Shown here in pieces: positions 24,397 through 35,281 of a stretch of DNA of 64,000 bases. Positions within the stretch are counted from its first letter, which is position 1, and each line of letters opens with the position of its first letter. Origin of the DNA: Clonostachys chloroleuca (taxonomy: Eukaryota; Ascomycota; Sordariomycetes; Hypocreales; Bionectriaceae); assembly GCA_037952775.1 (NCBI GenBank), contig JBANAY010000003.1, forward strand, positions 16,430,001 to 16,494,000. The letters run 5' to 3'. A model generated the notes under the pieces. That model worked only from the letters and a program-made list of their open reading frames with translations. It searched no databases and was not told where the DNA came from. The position numbers were made by a program, and so were the translations under genes.

Positions 24397-25066
24397 CTAG
24401 GGCTCGGCGTTGTCCTTCTTCCACTGTGTAACCCATGCCTCTATTCTGTCCACGTTGTTGTCCATCTCCTCAGATGTGGTGCTCTGCAGCTCAATCACGA
24501 TCTCCTCGTCAAAGGCATCGCGGGCCTCCTGTAGCAGGACCTCCATGATCTCCGTGTCCAGGTTCTCCTGAAGCTTGACTTCAGGGTAGTTTCTAGTTTA
24601 ATAAAATATTAATCTCCATGCTCTAAAAATGACAAGGTGAGTGCCATGACACATGAAGGGATTCTCACCTCGCCTTTAAACGGTCATAGAGCGTGGTCGA
24701 GTCAACACGAAGGACAACCACCAGGTCGATCCAGCTCTTGGGGAACAGATCGCACGCGTGCCAATCTATGATGCAGCCTCCCTCTTTGACATCATCTTCA
24801 ATTGCATCCAGAAGCTTTTAGGGTTTCGGTCAACCACAGCCCAGTTCATTTAAAAGTGAGTATTTGACATCTGCACTCACCTTGTCCTCATCCACAATCC
24901 AGCTCTGGTACTCCTCGTCCCATCCCTCGTGGCACTCCTTGTCCTTGACGACCTGGTTCACAGAGAGGTGCCGGGCTCCTATCTTCTCGGCCAGGACCTC
25001 GCAGTGGGTGGTCTTGCCGACGCCTGGGGTGCCCGTGATGATGATATTGGGCGACTGTCGAGGCAT
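24397..25066 (-). CDS. FAP7: Adenylate kinase 6 / Fap7-type NTPase
   Basis: Minus-strand exons 25066..24881, 24814..24669, 24592..24397 give 175 aa, the expected size. Walker A is GTPGVGKT near residue 12. Downstream are NQVVKDK, the family motif DWHACDLFPKSWIDLVVVLR and the LID-region NYPEVKLQENLDTEIM. Fap7/AK6 is a small nuclear kinase-like ATPase that binds uS11 (Rps14) and is needed for cleavage of the 20S pre-rRNA at the end of 40S assembly; it also interconverts adenine nucleotides. The start at 25066 gives the conserved MPRQSPNIIITGTPG. An in-frame start at 25117 would add 17 poorly conserved residues. A six-residue acidic/polar tail ends DNAEP. Confidence 0.95.
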
Positions 25067-26545
25067 GGTGTCTCTGCTGATGCGAAACTTTAGGTCGAAA
25101 AAGCTCAGCACTTTCACTTGAAGCGCTAGTCAGGTGTAAATTTATATAACAGCAGCCTGGAATGCGGGCGCTCGTTATGCGTATACGGACCTTAAAGGTT
25201 GATGAAAAGTTGGTTGGGTGTATGTATTTAGCGAGGCTGCACTTAGCAAAATTGATGGTGTGAAAATACTCGTGGTGGTTCATGCAACAACCGGGGTTTC
25301 TACTTGAGTGTCTTACAATCCAAGCAGCCACGAACAATGGCAATATGGGAGTTTATTCCGATGCACTTCAGCAAGCTACAAACTACTCGTAAGCATCCAA
25401 TTCATCATTTCCGGTATCAGCAGAGCTGTAGGGCGTGTTTGCGATCATGCTCATCGCACAGGATGGCTGGCGGTTCGACACCAGAGCGGAGTCTGTGCGA
25501 GTCAATGGAAGCACTATGTCTGAGTCAAAAAAGCACTTGTTGGTAAACATTGATGCCCAGTTAGAGTTTCTAGCAACGTGAAAGCCGTAAGGGAAAGGCG
25601 TCAGCCCTTCCTAGCCCATGGCTGTTCCAACGGCTTTGCTATTAACGAGCAAAGCCCACTTCACTTACACCACACTGACGTCTACGACTGGCGCGGATTT
25701 GGCGATAAGATAGCGAAGCGCACCAGAAGTGGCCCATCCCTTGGCGATGACCACACATATGGCTCACTGGCTCACAGGGTCGGGTCAACTCATGTTCGAT
25801 TTGTCAGGCCCAGTTTCAATGCGTGAGATCGGGGCAATTCAATCACCAAACCCGACTCCGACTGAGCATCATGCCCTCGTCGTTCGCCTGCACAGCCACC
25901 ACCCTGCATGTACTGCACCTGCTGGGCGGCCGACCGCCGTTGAGGCTAGCACCCATCCTCTCACTGGCAGCGGCCGTAGTGCCCTACTAGGCAGCTAGCC
26001 CAGCGCTGCTGGCCCGCAGCCAAGGAGGGGCAGTCGCCATAAACAGAGCGTGTGCCTCGGTCTAACCTCTGCAGACCATCGCCGCACTCGCATTCGACGC
26101 CCTCTTGCCCCGTTTTGGCAGATCGCTTCTCGTTTTTCCTGCTCCTTTTTTTATGTTGGAGCGGCGGCAGTGGCTGCCGAGACTCAACGACTCTGCTCAG
26201 GGGAGTGTCCAGCTGCATCATCTTGCCCAAAATGGATCTGGTGCGTCACTCAGACGTTGCGCTGCTGCCCATGCCCATCCTGTGATCCGGAGGCCTGGGA
26301 CGGAGTCGCGGAGCAGATCAGTTCACTCACTTAAATAATAATTACATACATACCCTGCCCTCTCCCCTCGCGGTCGGCATCAGTGTCGAGCCCGCACTTT
26401 CCACAAGTGGCTCTTCTCTTTGTCCGTTCATCGCCCAATAAGACGTCTTTGATTTGATTGATTTTGCCCACACCGCTGCTGGATCCTGGTGGCGCATAAC
26501 TTGAGTGACGATAGCTACAGCCAGCTTCGACAGTCCCAGTCACTG
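25067..26545. other. Divergent intergenic region FAP7 / FAD enzyme
   Basis: 1.48 kb between divergent starts. Several frames of 75-95 codons occur on both strands, but none has motifs or splice context. GC-rich in its second half. Holds both promoters by position. Confidence 0.4.
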
Positions 26546-28124
26546 ATGGCAAGCTCTACTCACCAAACAGAGGGGCAAGCTCGGGTGGCCATCATCGGCA
26601 CTGGCCTTGCCGGCCTCACCACAGCCCATCTGCTGCACAATGACGAGCGCCAGCGATACTCGGTGACGTTGTTTGAGCAGGTGAGATCTAGGACCCTGCT
26701 CTGGTTCCCCTCGTGTTGCAGTCGCTAACAGGCATCGTCTTCTCCGTCCGCAGTCCAACAAGCTCTCCTTCGACTCCGCCTCGGTTGCTGTCAAGGATGG
26801 CAAAACCGGCGCCATTGAGCGAGTCGACCTGCCCATGCGTGCGAGCGCCGGCGGGTACTATGCCAACCTGATGCGCATGTACGAATACCTCGAGATCCCA
26901 CTGCACCCCATTCGATTCCTGTTCGTATTCGCCAAGGCATTGCCTGCCAATAACTCCTCGTCGTTGTCGGTCGGTAGCGAGCCCGGAACCTATTTCGTAC
27001 ACGCTTCGAATCTACACCAGACACCGCCGCCATGGCCTGGAAAGAGAGGGGTTGTAGCGCACATTGTCGAGATTTTGTACTTGATTGTCTGCCACTTCTG
27101 GTTCTCGGTCGCGTGCTTTCTCGTTCAGCCTCGGTCGACGGCGAGTTCGGGTTGCGCGGGGCGAGAGGAATCGTTCGACGAGTACTCGCGGAGGATATGG
27201 TTGCCACGTCGTTACATTACCCACTATCTCCTCCCACTGATGAGCTCCGTGTCGACATGCTCCCATGATCAGCTCCTGGCATTTCCGGCCAGTGACGTAG
27301 TCAACTATAAGCGATTGTCGCACGGGGAGCAGCATTACGCTGTGTGTGGAGGGGTCAACCAGGTCCAACTGAGGTTGGCGGGGGGCATCAAGGATGTGAG
27401 GTTGAACGCCCAGGTAATCCAGGCCATGCCTCTATCGGATCAGCCTGCTGGTGGCGTCGAGATTCGCTGGCGATCTGTAGCTGATGGGTCAGTTTCAGAG
27501 GAGAAGTTTGATAGGGTCATTCTCGCAGTGTCACCCGATGTTGCCAGCAGAATTTTTAAACCCTTGGCTTCGAGGCTCAGCGTGATCCCAACTATCCAGG
27601 TCGAGAGCTCAGTCCTCTCAGCCACCACAGGAAAAGGCACAGCACGACACTCGGTCATCGAGACGGGCGAGCCGACGTCAAGCCAGTGCATGCACCACGG
27701 CAAGAGCATCTCTAGCGCGCAAGTGATTGCCCTGAGATCGAGGTTTTCGGACAAAGGATCGGAGTCGGAGGCGCTTCACACCATGCCCAGCGGTGTCGTA
27801 GTTAGCACATGTCCTCTTGACGGTGATTTGGGTCTGAATAACAAGGTGCTGCACTCGGCCAAGTTCACGAGGACCATCCGCAGCACAGAGAGCCAGGCCC
27901 TGATCAACAGCATCATGAACCGACCAAGTACGAGCCATAGAGCGGATGATGATGGCCAGGCCGAGCAGTGGACGAATGGACAAGATAATGTTTGGCTGGT
28001 GGGAGCATGGTGCTGGGACGGAATGGTGTTGCTGGAGGGTTGTATTGTCTCAGCGATGAGAGTGGCGGGAGACTTTGGGGTTAACATTCCTTGGCAAAGC
28101 CCCGACGAGCACAAGGTCAGGTAG
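26546..28124 (+). CDS. FAD-dependent amine-oxidase-like oxidoreductase
   Basis: Two exons, 26546..26680 and 26754..28124, give 501 aa. A dinucleotide-binding start VAIIGTGLAGLTTAHLL (GxGxxG, ~residues 14-30) leads into the substrate part with DLPMRASAGGYYANLM and LLPLMSSVSTCSHDQLLAFP. A central hydrophobic stretch (IVEILYLIVCHFWFSVACFL) could lie in a membrane. The C-terminus GAWCWDGMVLLEGCIVSA closes the FAD site. This layout fits the 'predicted NAD/FAD-binding' branch of the flavin amine oxidase superfamily (COG2907-like), which in bacteria is often encoded beside cyclopropane-fatty-acid synthase-type methyltransferases. The next gene here, 523 bp on and on the same strand, is a SAM methyltransferase. 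Substrate unknown; a fatty-acyl or phospholipid substrate is an inference from context. The ATG at 26546 is the first in frame; upstream only a GTG extends it. Confidence 0.8.
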
Positions 28125-28647
28125 ATAATCTAGTTGTCGACGGGCCCAGTAATTGATGATAGTAATGAACAAGGGACGGGGATGGAGAATAGAGTAAGAG
28201 CTAGATACATAATGATGATGAATGCACTTTCCAACCAGGACCTCAGCTTGAGACCTATAACCAACCAGTCAGCCTCTAGTATATGCACTCACTATTGCTA
28301 TAGTTGCGTCACTGCAGGAGCTGACATTGTGCCATGCACCCAATGATGCCACTATCGCATAAGACAGATCTAAATATCGTATTGAGTTATGTATTTCGTT
28401 TTCGTTCTGTTACCATTATGCCGTACGAGGAGACTGCATGAGAGTCCAACGGTGTATTTGCCCAAAGAGGCTCTTATCAACCACACCGGTATTATGCGCT
28501 TAACGGGGCGCGCCGAGCCTAAACCGCCAGGGTCCAGCGGGCACTGACGACGACACTGGCCCTCTTCGGATGCATCCCAGGATGTGCTCTCACACGGGAA
28601 GTAAAATCTAATAATATCTGCTACTCTCCCCCGCACGTCCAATTGCC
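28125..28647. other. Intergenic within the FAD enzyme / methyltransferase pair
   Basis: 523 bp, AT-rich in the first part, no gene. Long enough for a separate promoter for the methyltransferase. Confidence 0.45.
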
Positions 28648-29837
28648 ATGGCGCCACTCTCCTCGGGCGGGCAGATCGCCCTCGCCTTCGTGGGCGGGTT
28701 CCTCGCCGCCATCCTCATCATGGCGGTCGTCTCTTTCTCGTTCCTGAGGTCCAGCGACGCCTATGGCCTCGGCCACTGGAAGCTCAACGCCAAGATGCCG
28801 CTGTCGACCATGTGGATGAACCTGGGATATTGGTAAGCGGAGATCTTTTATTTGTTCTAATACAGCACCGAGATTTGTTTCATATCGTTAAGTCTGGTTA
28901 CGTTTATGTGTAACTTTCATGTATCCCCACGATAAACTATCTATCCCAACAGAGAACTAATTCTTTCCCCAGGACAAACGCAAAGGGTGAGCCAATCCAC
29001 GACTTTGAGGAGGCCTGCTCCACCCTCCTCAGGAACATCCTAGACAAGGCCGGCCTCCTCAACCAGCCCGGTCCCAAGCAGCCGCAACGGTCCCTCGCGG
29101 TCCTCGACCTGGGGTTCGGCTGCGGCGACCAGACCTTTGAGCTCGTGCGCCTCACGCGCCCCGACCCGGGGTGGGACGCCTTCCGCTACGTCGGGCTCAC
29201 CCTCAGCCGCGTGCAGATCCAGGCGGCCCGGCGGTGCGTCGCGCGCGAGCTGCTCGCCGAGGACGCCCCGGACGCGGACTCGTTCCAGCTCTTCTGCGCG
29301 GACGCGGCCAGGCCCGGGACGTGGGATTCGCAAACTAGGACGGCAGTAGAGTCGCTGGCGGACGAGAGGTATGCCGAGCGGTGGCTGCTGGCGCTGGACT
29401 GCCTGTACCATTTCAAGCCGTCGCGGCGGCCCGTGTTCGAGTACGCGGCCAGGAGGTTAAAAGCGAACTCAATGGCGTTTGACCTGGTGCTGAATGAGAA
29501 TGCTTCCTTTGGGGATAAGCTGAGGATGAGGGCCGTGGGGGTGATAATGGGATGCCCGATCGACACGTTCCTGACTGAGAAGGAGTATCTCGACCAGCTG
29601 GTCCAGTGCGGCTACGACAGGGAGAGCAGCACCATCACCGATATATCCGAGCACGTCTTCTCTGGGGTCTCGGGATTCATTGACGACCAGGAGCGTGCCC
29701 TGAGCCAGTACTCTGTTACTCTGGGCGGGTACAAGCTGGCCGGGCGGTTGTTCGAGTGGTTTGGTAGGTCCAAGGTAGTGAAGGCGGTGATAGTCGTTGC
29801 TAGGACTAGGGAAGATGCAGACTTTTCGTCGAGCTGA
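28648..29837 (+). CDS. Membrane-anchored SAM-dependent methyltransferase
   Basis: Exons 28648..28832 and 28973..29837 give 349 aa. Residues ~9-33 form one strong transmembrane segment (IALAFVGGFLAAILIMAVVS), then MWMNLGYW leads into a Rossmann methyltransferase domain. Motif I is LAVLDLGFGCGDQT and the acidic motif II region is VGLTLSRVQIQAARR. LLALDCLYHFKPSRR resembles post-motif II segments of the cyclopropane-fatty-acid synthase / small-molecule methyltransferase superfamily. The second exon is GC-rich with strong third-position G/C bias. The product is likely on the cytosolic face of an endomembrane. Substrate is unknown; a lipid is suggested by the anchor and by the adjacent FAD enzyme. 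Family-level confidence is good; functional confidence is low. Confidence 0.8.
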
Positions 29838-30277
29838 GTTAGGGGAGTATATAAACAACTTGACGCCTTTACGTATCAGATGAGGAAAATAGAAGTCAGC
29901 AAAGCCACGCCAATTCCAGGTTACCAATGCTGAAAGGCGACGAACGTTGTTCAGAATTTCCTGCTTTCGCAACTCTTCTTGAGTTACCCAAAGTTTTAAG
30001 CTATCTTAGTTGTTGCTCCAGTCCGGGTCTCTTACACAACTCTTCATAAGAATTTTATAGAGGCCAAAAGGAATTCAAAGAGTGGCAACTCGTAGGATAC
30101 TAGCGATTGGGAAACATATCAAGTGCTTCATGGTTAACTCAATATGTTGGTTTCTATATTTACTAATTACTTTATGGACAACTAAACATTAGAACGCATA
30201 TCTTTCCAGCATCTAGTCATCGGCAGCACCTATCCCATATGTTTGGTTTAGGTTGCCAAGGTTTCCTAGGAACCTCT
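29838..30277. other. Convergent intergenic region
   Basis: 440 bp, AT-rich, between the methyltransferase stop and the PTR2 stop. 3' UTRs only, nothing else seen. Confidence 0.5.
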
Positions 30278-32324
30278 CTATTCCTCAACGTTCTTCTCGT
30301 TGGGGAGAGAAGCCACAGGCTGGTCACGATCCAGATCGTACATCTTCTCTTCGTCGGCATCATAGTGATGGAAAAGTGCCCAGAAAACGCATCCAGTGCA
30401 GAAGGCGAAGACGGCAACACCTGTATACATCCAAAGGTACTTGGGGTCCATTGCGACGGAAACAAGGGCTTCCGAAAGAGCAGATCCAAAAGCATTGGTG
30501 AAGAGATACAGACTCTGAACGAACGACTTCATGCTGGGAGGGGCCTTGGTATAGGCGTACTCAAGACCAGTGACGGAGATGAAGATCTCGGAAAGGCCGA
30601 TGAAAACGTACGCAGGGGTCTGGACAGCGATATGGACGTGGTTTGGCAGCTTGGAATTTCCATCCATGCCCTCAGGGCAAGCGCCAGGGCTTTCAAAGCA
30701 TGGGCCTGCCTTGTAAATGAGGTGCTGGACAATGGCAGCGTAAGCCAGACATAAAGATGCCAGCCAGAAACCAATGGTGATACGCATGATGGGGCGGAGC
30801 TCAATTCCCATACGTCTGAGGATGGGGTAGACAACACGGTCCAGGATGGGCGTGAAGATCAAGATAGACACGGGGTCGAAGTTCTGCATGAAATCGTTGG
30901 GCATTCCATGGCCCTCCATCTGGCCAGCTTGGGTGACGAAGTTGGTTGAAAATTGACCGTAGCAGACCCAGAAGATGGGGTCTATCACAGATGTTAGCCG
31001 ACAAATAAATAATCAAACCACAAGGACACGGTTGAGATGAAACTTACAAAAGACGAAGACCTTGCATGCACGAAGAGCACGCTTCAGCTCCTCAACGAAG
31101 TGGTCGTTCCAGGGAACAACCTTGGTCTTTCCGTTGGCCTCACGCCAAGACGGCTTGGCCGCATCCATGTTTCTGGCAACAATCATCATACCAAGAGCCT
31201 TGAAGGCGTCGGTAATAACAGATCCCTGGGGGGGCGGTCGATGTAGTACTTGCGGCACGAAATCAAGACGCAGATACCAATATTGAACATGATGAAACAC
31301 ATCAAGAAAGCGGTCCAGAAACCCTTATATTTCTCCATGAAAGGTGTCGCCATCAAAGAGAGAGCTCCCAAGTTGATACACCAGTAGAAGACCATATAGA
31401 TACGTTGGTAAGTGACGGCAGGGTCAATGATGACACGCTCACCACTTTTCTCGGTCTTGACGGCCATGACACGGCGCTGGTACTGATCAGCGATCAGAGG
31501 AGCGATGTTTGACTTGATACCTCCTGTTCCAAGCCCGATTACAATGATGGCAACGATGTAGCCGGCCTTGCCAGCTCCGTGAGCCATGGAAGTCGGGAGA
31601 GCGGTTGTCCATAGAATGATAAGGCCGACCCAGTAGAAACAACAGAAGAGCAGAATAGTCTTGTACTTTCCGAGATACTGGTCAGCAATGATAGCACCCA
31701 GAATAGGCGTAACATAGCAGAACCACTGGAAGAAAAGATTGAGACCGGTAGCAGCCTGGTTACCCATTCCCAAGCCCTTGGGTCCATCAGCGCCGTCAAC
31801 ATCGTAGCTGATATAGTTCTGGAAGATACCCTGGGCACCGTAGTAGGCGAAACGCTCAGTGAGTTCGACAATAGCAACGAGGTAGGCGGCAGCGGGCAGG
31901 TTTTCTCCGATACGGCGCAAAGTGTTCTTCTCGTACTCGGTGGGCTCCTCGCCATCAGGGGTAGGACCACTCTCGTCGGCGGGTGACTCTACGCTGTGCT
32001 TGGCCTCGCCGATCTTTTCTGAGACAGCCTTGTTGGATTCGATGTATCCTCCAGCCAGGTCTCTTGTCTCCTTCTTGTCGGGAATGCGCTCGGTGAGCTG
32101 CTCATGGAGCCTGTTGTTGGAATAACATTGTCAGTCACTGAATAACAACTACCTAGCACGAGGTAAGATCCATTCTGCAATCTCAAAAGATGAACAGACC
32201 AGGGCTTGATGTCCCAGGTCCGGCAACCAGATCGAGATTGCGGTGGTATCCATAGCCTGAGTGCCGTGCAGGTACAGTTGGTTTATACGCACTCAGCGGC
32301 GGTATCCTCATGATTGGTTGCCAT
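30278..32324 (-). CDS. PTR2: Proton-coupled di/tripeptide transporter (POT/PTR2), one apparent frame break
   Basis: Minus-strand exons 32324..32293, 32110..31048 and 30981..30278 give about 599 aa. The cytosolic N-terminus (~85 aa) is charged. Twelve hydrophobic segments follow. The family signature ExxERFxYYG is at residues ~93-102 in the first helix, followed by GNQAATGLNLFFQWFCYVTP, GLGTGGIKSNIAPLIADQY and the POT signature around FYWCINLGALS. The transporter imports di- and tripeptides with protons at the plasma membrane. At the G-run 31228-31234 (C-run in the gene) the frame breaks: seven C where the family sequence RPPQGSV needs eight. The flanks are perfectly family-like, so I treat it as a base-count error. 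The first exon is only 32 nt, followed by a 182-nt intron. A TATA-like palindrome lies ~95 bp upstream of the ATG. Confidence 0.9.
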
Positions 32325-35281
32325 CTTGGCTAACTACACGAGTGGCAGAAGTTTGATCCGGTTCCTTTCAAAACTCTGGGGAGAGAGTTGTGTGGATTCA
32401 ATTCAGTGCCGTGCCTGCCTTATATATAAGAGAGGCAACTCGGAGAATGGAGGAAGGAGGAAGGAGGTCGGGCAGGAGGCAGGAGCAAACATGGCAAGTG
32501 CGACTGCGAAACATGGCCTCATATATTCTCCCACCAGCAACCTCCCTTGCCCTCCATCCTCCTCCTCCGCGCCAGCCTCTACTCCCTGTCCGTCGTGTGC
32601 ATACGAATCAGGCCGAGGACACCCGGGGTAAGAGCGCGCGCGAGCGAATTCTTGGTCCCTCCTCGAGATAAGCTGCGAAATGCAGTGGCCACCACGCGAC
32701 TCGGAGCTCGCCGCTATGCCTCTGGGTTGCCACCCACATGATAGCTCCAGATATTTGGCAAATACACGTTGGGAGCCAACCCGGGGCAACGACAGGGTTT
32801 CGACAGGCGATACCCCCAAGCGGAAAGGCCCTCATTCAGCAGCTAGACACACGATCAACGAGATATCAACGATGCAAAAGGTCCCTCCACACACCACCTC
32901 GATGGGGCGACTTTCTCATGGAGGTAGCAGTTGGTCTGATCCATCCCCAGGGACCTTTTGAAGCTTCGAGTTGAATACGGACCGAAAGCAGTGAGAAGAA
33001 GTCGGAGTTGGCGTGCCGAGAGGCCAATCACGGGCCCAGCAGGTCTCAGCGATCGGGAGTGTGTGGGCCATTCCGCATTCGGGAAATCTTTTTCGACCCG
33101 TCACCCATTCCCGGCCGGGGGCCCTGTCGTGTTCCTTCTAGAAGAACAGTAGGAGAGCTCGAGGTGACGGTCGTCGCGTACGTCATCAGGAATTGCCGTA
33201 CGCCGAGACTTTTAGTCAGTATGATCTCGGCTCGTTATGCATACGGTCTTGCATACAATGTGCCCGCGGAGAATTTCAATCGCTGTTGGTGCTCTGGATA
33301 GTCTCTGCCTGTGCTCTGGGCCTCCCCCATCTTACCAGCTCCCCCAGGCCTCGCTCCCCTCGCCAAACAAAGTCTAGTCTTACATGAGCCTGTTCTCTCC
33401 CCTTGCAGAAGTTAGGTAACGGAAATGAAACAATTCGCGCCTGTAGGTCGCGATTCATGGAGTGACAGCCATGATACGTGTGATCCTTTGCTGCATGCGG
33501 CCCCACATGTGGTGTCACAACCAGAGCCGAGTATCCGGAGGCGACGATGCTGGAGTAATTATAACGAAATCAGGTCCAGTCACGGTCGGGTGAGCTGTGC
33601 CCTGCATCAGAACTTTAGATAGACAATGGTCTACCCATTGGCCGATTGCCCTCCACATTATGCCATATCATATGACATCCTGGACACCCGAATCGTCTGG
33701 AGATTTGGGTGGCCATTTAGATGAACTGGGTTGGTCAGCGCAGACGATGCAGAGGATGGCCCTCCCCCAGACGAGAAGCAGCTGATCAGTTCATTGCCTC
33801 CCAGATTCAGAAAAAGATTTTCTCTACTGCAATAATACCCTCGGGTCCACGCCGCTGTGGATGTCAGAGATGTCGGATCCGGCAGCCCACAAGTTCTCCA
33901 GTAGACAAGGTCCCTGCTCACTTCATAAGTTCATGGACATCTGGCCCAGATATCCAGTAAGCTTGTCATAATATCAGATGAAAATCCTTCGTCGACTATT
34001 ACCGACGCCTCTATCTCTCTCCAATAGATTTGCCCTGCCATGTCTGCCAGCGCTGCTCTACTGGCTCATCATCACCACAACACCATGTACCTATTACAAC
34101 ATGAAGGCACTAATTGCAACATCAGAAAACTAGCATCTTCCAACCCGTAGTCCCACCCAAAAGTGGTAATATTCGGTGATAAGAACTTATTAAAGAACAT
34201 TCTTCTCCGCCAAGATCCAGTTAGCCGTATTATCCATGTGGGGAGTTCTCGAAAGCAGCGATCTTAGTCTCTTACTCGCGACAACACCTTCTCACGGCCG
34301 TCTTGGCATATCAAACCGCGACCTTCCCTTTCCTGGTGCGCTCCCCGAGAGTGCTGAATAATTGCCCTTGCGGCTCTTTCGCGGAGCCTCGGGCGGTGGT
34401 GGTCAGGCCACATCCCGCAAGCCGCAGGAGAGGAAGTGTGGCCGCAGCCGTCGGAGCGGGAGGCCGCTAACCAAGTCATGTCGTCGCCATCGCCACTTCT
34501 TGAAAATCTTTTGTTTTTCTCTAGGCTGTCTATACACGCACAGAAGTAATGACATCCCAAATCACCGACGGTTAAGAAAGCCTCGGCTGTTGAATCTTAC
34601 TACACACCATCAACGGTGAAACTATGTCAGAAGCCGTAACGCAGCATTTTAGACGGGAGTCTATTTCGCCACGTCGTCAGATTTCATGCAAGCGAATATT
34701 TTCATCACCCAGTGCATCTGTACCGGTTTGACAACTCGTAGGATGAGACGGCCATGTTGATACATGGAGTCAAACTACTCCCAATACTTCTCATATTCAC
34801 ATAGACAAGACATTTATTGGATCACGCTTCGCAGGGGGAAGTCCACACAACATTAAAAATGACACATTACTCTCCATTTGCTTCGACGACACTGTCAAAG
34901 CATGCTATATGTACAATAGTGTAAGTTGTAGAAGATGTAGATCCCAATCCCTTCTCCTTCTATGCGTAACGTCCACGTCGTTCTCCCATTGTTACCCCTC
35001 TCCTGAAGCAAAAACACAACACCAGGCTGATAAGGCTGCTACCAAGGGGGATGATGATAGGTAGGTGATGGCGTGGCTAAGTCGTAGTATCAATATGGCC
35101 GATGAGGTTTCCTTTCAAATTCCATCTACTCCGTTTCGCATCGCGCATTGTCGCCATAACATAACAACAAAACATAAATACTGTCACAAATCGTCCCTCT
35201 TACAGATAGATGTCAGACGTCGACAGACATAAAACTCCTGTCTCCTTCGTCAAATGTGAACAAATCGGACCGTCGTGAGTA
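32325..35281. other. 3-kb region without recognisable gene
   Basis: PTR2 upstream region and myosin V 3' flank. Many 60-100-codon frames on both strands, none with motifs or splice structure. AT-richer from 33.9 to 35.2 kb, consistent with UTR and regulatory DNA. The length upstream of a nutrient transporter fits complex regulation. Confidence 0.4.
32419..32430 (-). promoter_or_regulatory. TATA-like palindrome upstream of PTR2
   Basis: The 12-bp palindrome CTTATATATAAG lies 95 nt upstream of the PTR2 start codon. Position and sequence fit a TATA box for an inducible transporter gene. No transcript evidence. Confidence 0.45.
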
